A DNA stretch of 9,682 nt from Brachyspira catarrhinii (GTDB lineage Bacteria > Spirochaetota > Brachyspiria > Brachyspirales > Brachyspiraceae). Location of the stretch: NCBI RefSeq assembly GCF_005518285.1, contig NZ_SJDU01000056.1:1-9682 (forward strand). Reading direction: 5' to 3'. Below the pieces are notes generated by a model that made no database searches, was not told the origin of the DNA, and saw only the letters and a program-made list of their open reading frames with translations. Positions 5,611 to 9,682 of the stretch are shown here, in pieces. The translations under genes and the position numbers were made by a program. Numbering within the stretch: position 1 is the first letter of the stretch; each line of letters begins with the position of its first letter.

Positions 5611-6981
5611 ATGTCAAATCAAAATAAAGAATACACGGAAATTATCAATATTATAGAAAATAAAAGATGGGATAAATTAAAATATTCTTTAGCCGATATG
5701 CATGCCGCAGAAATAGTCGACATAATAAGAATACTCGATAACGATAAAAATAAAAGCATATTATTCAGATTATTATCGACAGAAAAAGCCGCTTATGTTT
5801 TCTCGGAACTCGATTCGAACGAACAAGAATCTTTAATATATTCGATGAACGATAACGAATTGAAAGATTTGATTCATGAAATGAGTCCCGATGACAGAAT
5901 TTCGTTATTAGAGGAACTTCCAAGCGATATTACAAAAAAGATTTTCTCTTTAATGAAGGAAACCGATTTGAATATTACGAGACAGTTATTGGGCTACCCC
6001 GAAGATAGCGTTGGAAGAATAATGACTCCAGAATATATAGATGTCAATCCCGATTTTACGATTAAACAAACTTTGGAATATATTAGAGAATTTGGAAAAG
6101 ATTCGGAAACTTTCGAGGTTATTTATGTTGTAGGTAAGAACGATATATTATTGGGTTATATTTTATTGAAAGATTTATTATTTGCGAAAAATGAAGAGGA
6201 AACGATAAAAGATTTGATGCATACGGATATTATTTATTTGTCGGTATATTCCGACCAAGAGGAAGCGGTAAAAGTCGGAAGAAAATACGATTTGCTTTAT
6301 ATTCCAGTAGTCGATTCAAAAAACGCTTTAATAGGAATAGTGACAATAGACGATATTTTTGATATTGCCGAAGAAGAAGACACCGAAGATTTTCATAAAC
6401 TCGGAGCTATAAGCGTAGACGATGATTTTTCGGGAAATATTAAACAGGCATCGGTTTTCACATTATATAAAAAAAGAATTATGTGGCTTTTTATATTGGT
6501 TTTTATAAATATAATTTCGGGCTATTTTATCGGACTATTTACGGAAACTATAAGCAAATATGTTTCTCTCATTTTCTTTCTGCCTTTATTAATCGACAGC
6601 GCTGGAAACGCGGGAGCGCAATCTTCCACTTTGATAATAAGAAGTTTATCAATTGGATATGTCAAAAAGAGCGATTGGCTTTTTATGTTGGGGAAAGAAA
6701 TATTAATATCGGCGGCGCTTGGTTTAACTATGGGTTTAACCGTTTCGTTGCTTGCGATTTTTAGAGGAGGTTTGACAATAGCTTTTGTCGTTTCGTTATC
6801 AATGATATTGGTTGTCATAATAGGAAGTTTAATTGGTTTATGTTTGCCTTTCATTTTCGTAAAGCTTAAAAAAGACCCGACTACAAGCAGCGTTCCTTTA
6901 GTCACTTCGATTTGCGATATTAGCGGAACTTCTATTTATTTATTTTTAGCTACGGTAATTTTATCGAAATTCGGCGGTTGA
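5611..6981 (+). CDS. mgtE: MgtE family magnesium transporter/channel
   Basis: MgtE is a homodimeric inner-membrane Mg2+ channel gated by its own cytosolic magnesium sensor. All parts are present in 456 residues, the typical length: the helical N domain (about 8-130, with the EELPSDI segment), two CBS domains (about 135-195 and 200-258, starting at GRIMTPEYIDV and ending IGIVTIDDIFDIAEEE), a plug helix (about 260-285), and five membrane segments to the end. The pore signatures are GNAGAQS at 332-338 and DPTTSSVPLVTSICD at 422-436; Asp436 corresponds by position to the selectivity-filter Asp432 of the Thermus protein. The acidic CBS linker fits Mg2+ sensing. The start is supported by domain completeness, but the ribosome binding site is odd: only GGGCGG at 5602-5607, three bases from the ATG, where neighbouring genes have AGGA or GGAG at 6-10 bases. 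The gene stands alone, divergent from pfkA and convergent with secF. Confidence 0.95.
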   Translation: MSNQNKEYTEIINIIENKRWDKLKYSLADMHAAEIVDIIRILDNDKNKSILFRLLSTEKAAYVFSELDSNEQESLIYSMNDNELKDLIHEMSPDDRISLLEELPSDITKKIFSLMKETDLNITRQLLGYPEDSVGRIMTPEYIDVNPDFTIKQTLEYIREFGKDSETFEVIYVVGKNDILLGYILLKDLLFAKNEEETIKDLMHTDIIYLSVYSDQEEAVKVGRKYDLLYIPVVDSKNALIGIVTIDDIFDIAEEEDTEDFHKLGAISVDDDFSGNIKQASVFTLYKKRIMWLFILVFINIISGYFIGLFTETISKYVSLIFFLPLLIDSAGNAGAQSSTLIIRSLSIGYVKKSDWLFMLGKEILISAALGLTMGLTVSLLAIFRGGLTIAFVVSLSMILVVIIGSLIGLCLPFIFVKLKKDPTTSSVPLVTSICDISGTSIYLFLATVILSKFGG

Positions 6982-7051
6982 TAATATTAATAATGAATTT
7001 ATTTAATAATAGATAATACAAATCATAACCATTAACTTTGCTATCAAATAA

Positions 7052-7969
7052 TTAAGCTTTCTTGCCTTTCATAAAAAGTATTAAAAGTCCACTCGCTATA
7101 AAATTACTCGCGTAAGTTCCTATGATTACTCCGCAAAAGAAAGTAAAAGCAAAATCATAAAGTATAGAACCGCCCCATATCATTATAGAACCAGCTGCAA
7201 GCAAGGTTGATACGCTCGTCATTACGGTTCTTCCAACGACATTATTTAAACTCGAATTAACTATTTCTTTAAAAGGTTTTTGGCTGTCGGAATTTTCCCT
7301 TATTCTGTCGAATACGACTATTATATCGTTAATCGTATAACCGATTAAAGTCAAAATGGAAGATAAAACCAATATTGAAAATTCTTTATTTAAGAAAGTT
7401 ATTATTCCGAATACTATAACCACATTATGAATAAGAGTTATAATCGCGGGCAAAGCGTAGCGATGATTGAATCTTATCGCAATATAAATCATTATTATTA
7501 TCCAAGCGATTACTATAAGTATAAAAGCCAATTTCAAATTGTCGGAAGAAACGACTCCGCTTATAATATTGCTTCCGATTAACGAAACTTTATCCTCTCC
7601 GTAATTATCGTAAAGAACTTTCATAGCTCTGTCGGACTCTTCGTTCGAGCCTCTAAATCTCAAAAGAAAAGAATTTATATTTTCTTCGCCTTCCAACTCT
7701 TGTATATTAATCGTCTCTTCTCCAAAGTTGGAATATAAAGCCCTTATTTCCGCAATATTTATGACTTGTGGATTATCAATTTTTACATTTAATTCGACTC
7801 CGCCCGCAAAATCGATGCTCAAATTGAAATTTCCGCTTTTGATTTTTTGTGCAAATATACAAATCGAGGCTATGAAAAGTATCGAAGATATAACCGCCGC
7901 AATAGGCATAAACTTCACAAATGGAATTTTATATTTTGTATTATTATTTTTTATTTCTTTGTCACTCAT
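7052..7969 (-). CDS. secF: Protein translocase subunit SecF
   Basis: SecF pairs with SecD in the inner membrane and uses the proton motive force to pull or release exported proteins on the outer side of SecYEG. The 305 residues fit the family. Seen: TM1 at about 20-40, the signature DFAGGVEL at 53-60, a small periplasmic domain to about 140, then TM2 (145-165), TM3 (171-191), TM4 (199-222) with GYTINDIIVVFDRIREN, TM5 beginning just after GRTVMTS (246-252), and TM6 (272-300). Asp215 in TM4 and Arg247 correspond to the conserved Asp213 and Arg247 of E. coli SecF, which are needed for proton-driven function; the loop between them is two residues shorter here. AAGGA at 7977-7981, seven bases from the ATG, supports the start. 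It follows secD by 44 nt on the same strand and ends the operon. I see no strong terminator between its end and the converging mgtE. Confidence 0.96.
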   Translation of the reverse strand: MSDKEIKNNNTKYKIPFVKFMPIAAVISSILFIASICIFAQKIKSGNFNLSIDFAGGVELNVKIDNPQVINIAEIRALYSNFGEETINIQELEGEENINSFLLRFRGSNEESDRAMKVLYDNYGEDKVSLIGSNIISGVVSSDNLKLAFILIVIAWIIIMIYIAIRFNHRYALPAIITLIHNVVIVFGIITFLNKEFSILVLSSILTLIGYTINDIIVVFDRIRENSDSQKPFKEIVNSSLNNVVGRTVMTSVSTLLAAGSIMIWGGSILYDFAFTFFCGVIIGTYASNFIASGLLILFMKGKKA

Positions 7970-8013
7970 TTACAAATCCTTATTTTAATTAAATTAATTG
8001 ATATTTTATATTT

Positions 8014-9525
8014 TTATATAAAGAAAAAACCCGCTTTTTTCACGATTTTCGCTCTTATAATCTCTTCGTAAATATATCTCGTTATGAATACCGCCGTAAA
8101 CAGATTTATCAAAATACCGAAAAATAGAGTAATCGCAAAACTTTGAACGGGACCGCTTCCGAATATCCAAAGTATCAAGGCGACTATTATTGTCGTTATA
8201 TTCGAATCGAATATAGTCGAAAAAGCTCTGTCATAACCAGAAATTATCGCATCGGCAATATTTGATTTTATTCTTAATTCTTCTTTAATACGTTCGAATA
8301 TAATTATATTCGCATCAACCGCCATACCCATAGTTAGAATGAGTCCCGCAATTCCAGGCAATGTTAGAGTAAATCTTAAAGGAGATAAAACCGCTATTAC
8401 GAGGACAATATTTACAAGCATCGCTATCGTGGCAAGAACGCCAGAAAGTCTATAAATCGCTATCATAAATACCGCGACGAGTATAAAAGCCATAAATAAC
8501 GCCGTAGTTCCCGCTTTTACCGAGTCCGCTCCTATCGACTGCCCGACAACAGCTTCCTCTATAACTTTAACATTCAAAGGCAAAGCCCCTTCTTTCAATA
8601 TTCTTGCCAAATCTTGCGCTTCTTCAATAGTAAATCTGCCCGTAATTACTCCTCTGCCTCCTCTAATTTCTTGATTTATATTTGGAGCGCTTATGACTCT
8701 ATCGTCCAAAACTATAGCGAGCATTCTATTTACATTTTGAGCGGTTACCAAAGCGAATTGAGTAGCTCCTTCGTTATTAAGTTCAAAAGAAACATTAGCC
8801 TCTCCGAATTCTCCGCCCGTCACATTTGCGTCTATCAAAGCGTTTCCCTCGAGCGAAGGCTCTTTATTTACTATAACGGGAGCGCCTCTCACTCTTCTGC
8901 CGAAATCGTCTTTTTCGCTATAAAAATATAATTGTTTTCCATATTCTGGAACTTTTGCAGAATTTGTAAAAACTCCCATAACCATATCGTTTTCATTTAT
9001 TAAAGCTGTGGATTCTTCGTCAACCAAATTAAAAGTCAAAGCTCCTTGACTCAAAACCACGCTCTTTATTCTGTCGGGGTCTCTCGCTCCTGGAAGTTCG
9101 ACTACTACTCTATCCTCGCCCTGCTTCCTTATTCCTACTTCGCTCACTCCGAATTGGTCTATTCTTCCTCGCAACCTCGATATTAATCTGTCCATCGCTT
9201 CGTTTTTCTCTTCGGCGCTTAATGAAGAAACATTTCTTTCAAGTCGATTTGCATATTCTTCAAAATCCGCTTGCAAAACTATTCTTATTCCGCCTTGCAA
9301 ATCGAGTCCCATATTAACCGATTCGTTTCTTAATCTTTTGTAAGATTGAACTCTGTCTATATCTTCTTTCGTATAACCTTCGGCAATCATATCGTCCAAA
9401 GATAAATTGCTCTCTTCTTTTTTGTCGGCGGATGTAAAGAAATACCATCTCACAGTCGGGGCTATAAACCAACCCATAATTGCAAGTCCTATGATAATGA
9501 AAGCTAATCTTAAATTATGACTCAT
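8014..9525 (-). CDS. secD: Protein translocase subunit SecD
   Basis: SecD forms with SecF the proton-driven accessory of the Sec translocon, with a large periplasmic head that handles emerging substrates. The 503 residues are typical of the shorter bacterial SecD; E. coli has about 615. Seen: TM1 at 8-28, the NMGLDLQGGIRIVL signature (71-84), the P1 base domain with GRIDQFGVSEVGIR (120-133) and VVELPGARDPDRIK (141-154), a head region at about 170-270, VISAPNINQEIRGG (277-290) leading to FTIEEAQDLARILKEGALP (298-316), and five further membrane segments at about 339-357, 361-381, 387-409, 437-456 and 462-484. Asp404 in MGMAVDANIIIFERIKEE matches the conserved TM4 Asp (Asp519 in E. coli). AGGA at 9533-9536, seven bases from the ATG, fixes the start. 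It sits between the yajC-like gene (24 nt upstream) and secF (44 nt downstream), almost certainly one operon. No key residue is missing. Confidence 0.97.
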   Translation of the reverse strand: MSHNLRLAFIIIGLAIMGWFIAPTVRWYFFTSADKKEESNLSLDDMIAEGYTKEDIDRVQSYKRLRNESVNMGLDLQGGIRIVLQADFEEYANRLERNVSSLSAEEKNEAMDRLISRLRGRIDQFGVSEVGIRKQGEDRVVVELPGARDPDRIKSVVLSQGALTFNLVDEESTALINENDMVMGVFTNSAKVPEYGKQLYFYSEKDDFGRRVRGAPVIVNKEPSLEGNALIDANVTGGEFGEANVSFELNNEGATQFALVTAQNVNRMLAIVLDDRVISAPNINQEIRGGRGVITGRFTIEEAQDLARILKEGALPLNVKVIEEAVVGQSIGADSVKAGTTALFMAFILVAVFMIAIYRLSGVLATIAMLVNIVLVIAVLSPLRFTLTLPGIAGLILTMGMAVDANIIIFERIKEELRIKSNIADAIISGYDRAFSTIFDSNITTIIVALILWIFGSGPVQSFAITLFFGILINLFTAVFITRYIYEEIIRAKIVKKAGFFFI

Positions 9526-9549
9526 ATTCTATTCCTATTTTTATTTAAA

Positions 9550-9682
9550 TTAATTATTTTTATTTTCTTCTTCCTGTTGGGCTTTTTCCAAATCTTCTTT
9601 TAATTGATTCTTATCCTCTTTTTTTTCTTTCTTATCTTCTTTTTTCGGAGGATTCAACATCTCTTCGGTAACTACCGCGGAT
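9550..9682 (-). CDS. yajC: 3' end of a yajC-like gene (partial, runs off the right edge)
   Basis: The minus strand is open from the window edge to TAA at 9550-9552. The first complete codon is at 9679-9681, giving 43 residues that begin SAVVTEEMLNPP and end in a highly charged Lys/Glu/Asp tail (KKEDKKEKKEDKNQ) closing with EEENKNN. The 24-nt spacing to secD and the common order yajC-secD-secF make this the C-terminus of YajC, the small single-span partner of SecDF. The short hydrophobic remnant SAVVTEE fits the end of its soluble domain. The diagnostic membrane helix is outside the window, so the name rests mainly on position. The charged tail is longer than in typical YajC proteins as I know them. 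A T8 run on the + strand (9619-9626, A8 in the coding strand) lies inside it. Confidence 0.6.
   Translation of the reverse strand, partial: SAVVTEEMLNPPKKEDKKEKKEDKNQLKEDLEKAQQEEENKNN

Noticed and set aside
6483..6905. Open frames on both strands within the mgtE membrane domain
   Set aside because: The conserved MgtE pore motifs in the main frame explain the region. These are out-of-frame shadows.
8024..8040. AAAAAACCCGCTTTTTT at the 3' end of secD as a terminator or attenuator
   Set aside because: The stem is six A-T pairs only and lies within the coding sequence. It is more likely lysine and phenylalanine codons than a working terminator.
7728..8931. Open + strand frames opposite secF and secD
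   Set aside because: They are antisense to well-conserved Sec genes and have no recognisable start or domain.

Overview
The window is very AT-rich, and every gene has an AT-biased codon choice (AAA, AAT, TAT, ATA and TTA dominate). Most genes are preceded by AGGA- or GGAG-type ribosome binding sites. The protein set is that of a bacterium with an active Sec system, polyprenyl-phosphate recycling, glycolysis and CBS-regulated magnesium transport. The Asn/Thr/Tyr-rich secreted protein, abundant TPR proteins, strong AT bias and separate secD and secF genes fit an anaerobic spirochaete of the Brachyspira type. That placement is inference from protein flavour, not proof.

Layout. From 42 to 3643 all genes are on the + strand: ridA, with a strong terminator behind it; a DUF368 (PopT-type) polyprenyl-phosphate transporter; a secreted protein joining a fibronectin-III-like domain, an Asn/Thr/Tyr hexapeptide repeat tract and C-terminal TPRs; and, 17 nt later, a membrane-anchored protein built mostly of TPRs. 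A hairpin at 3685-3715 separates these from the converging minus-strand pair pfkA (ATP-dependent phosphofructokinase) and a divergent WecG/TagA/CpsF-like glycosyltransferase. An AT-rich divergent intergenic region of 141 nt (5470-5610) lies between pfkA and the + strand mgtE. mgtE converges, across about 70 nt with no convincing terminator, on a minus-strand operon cut by the right edge. This reads yajC-like 3' end, then secD, then secF, which is the usual order for the Sec accessory complex.

How the genes relate. SecD, SecF and the YajC-like protein form the accessory complex that uses the proton motive force to help export through SecYEG. The DUF368 protein would return the undecaprenyl-phosphate carrier across the membrane for envelope polymer synthesis, and the GT26-like protein belongs to a family that works on such lipid-linked sugars. 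The FN3/repeat/TPR protein and its TPR neighbour look like an uncharacterised two-gene envelope module and are the most novel part of the window. The other genes are mostly ordinary chromosomal core functions. I see no mobile element, CRISPR array, tRNA, rRNA or attachment site. No stretch longer than 300 nt lacks a gene.
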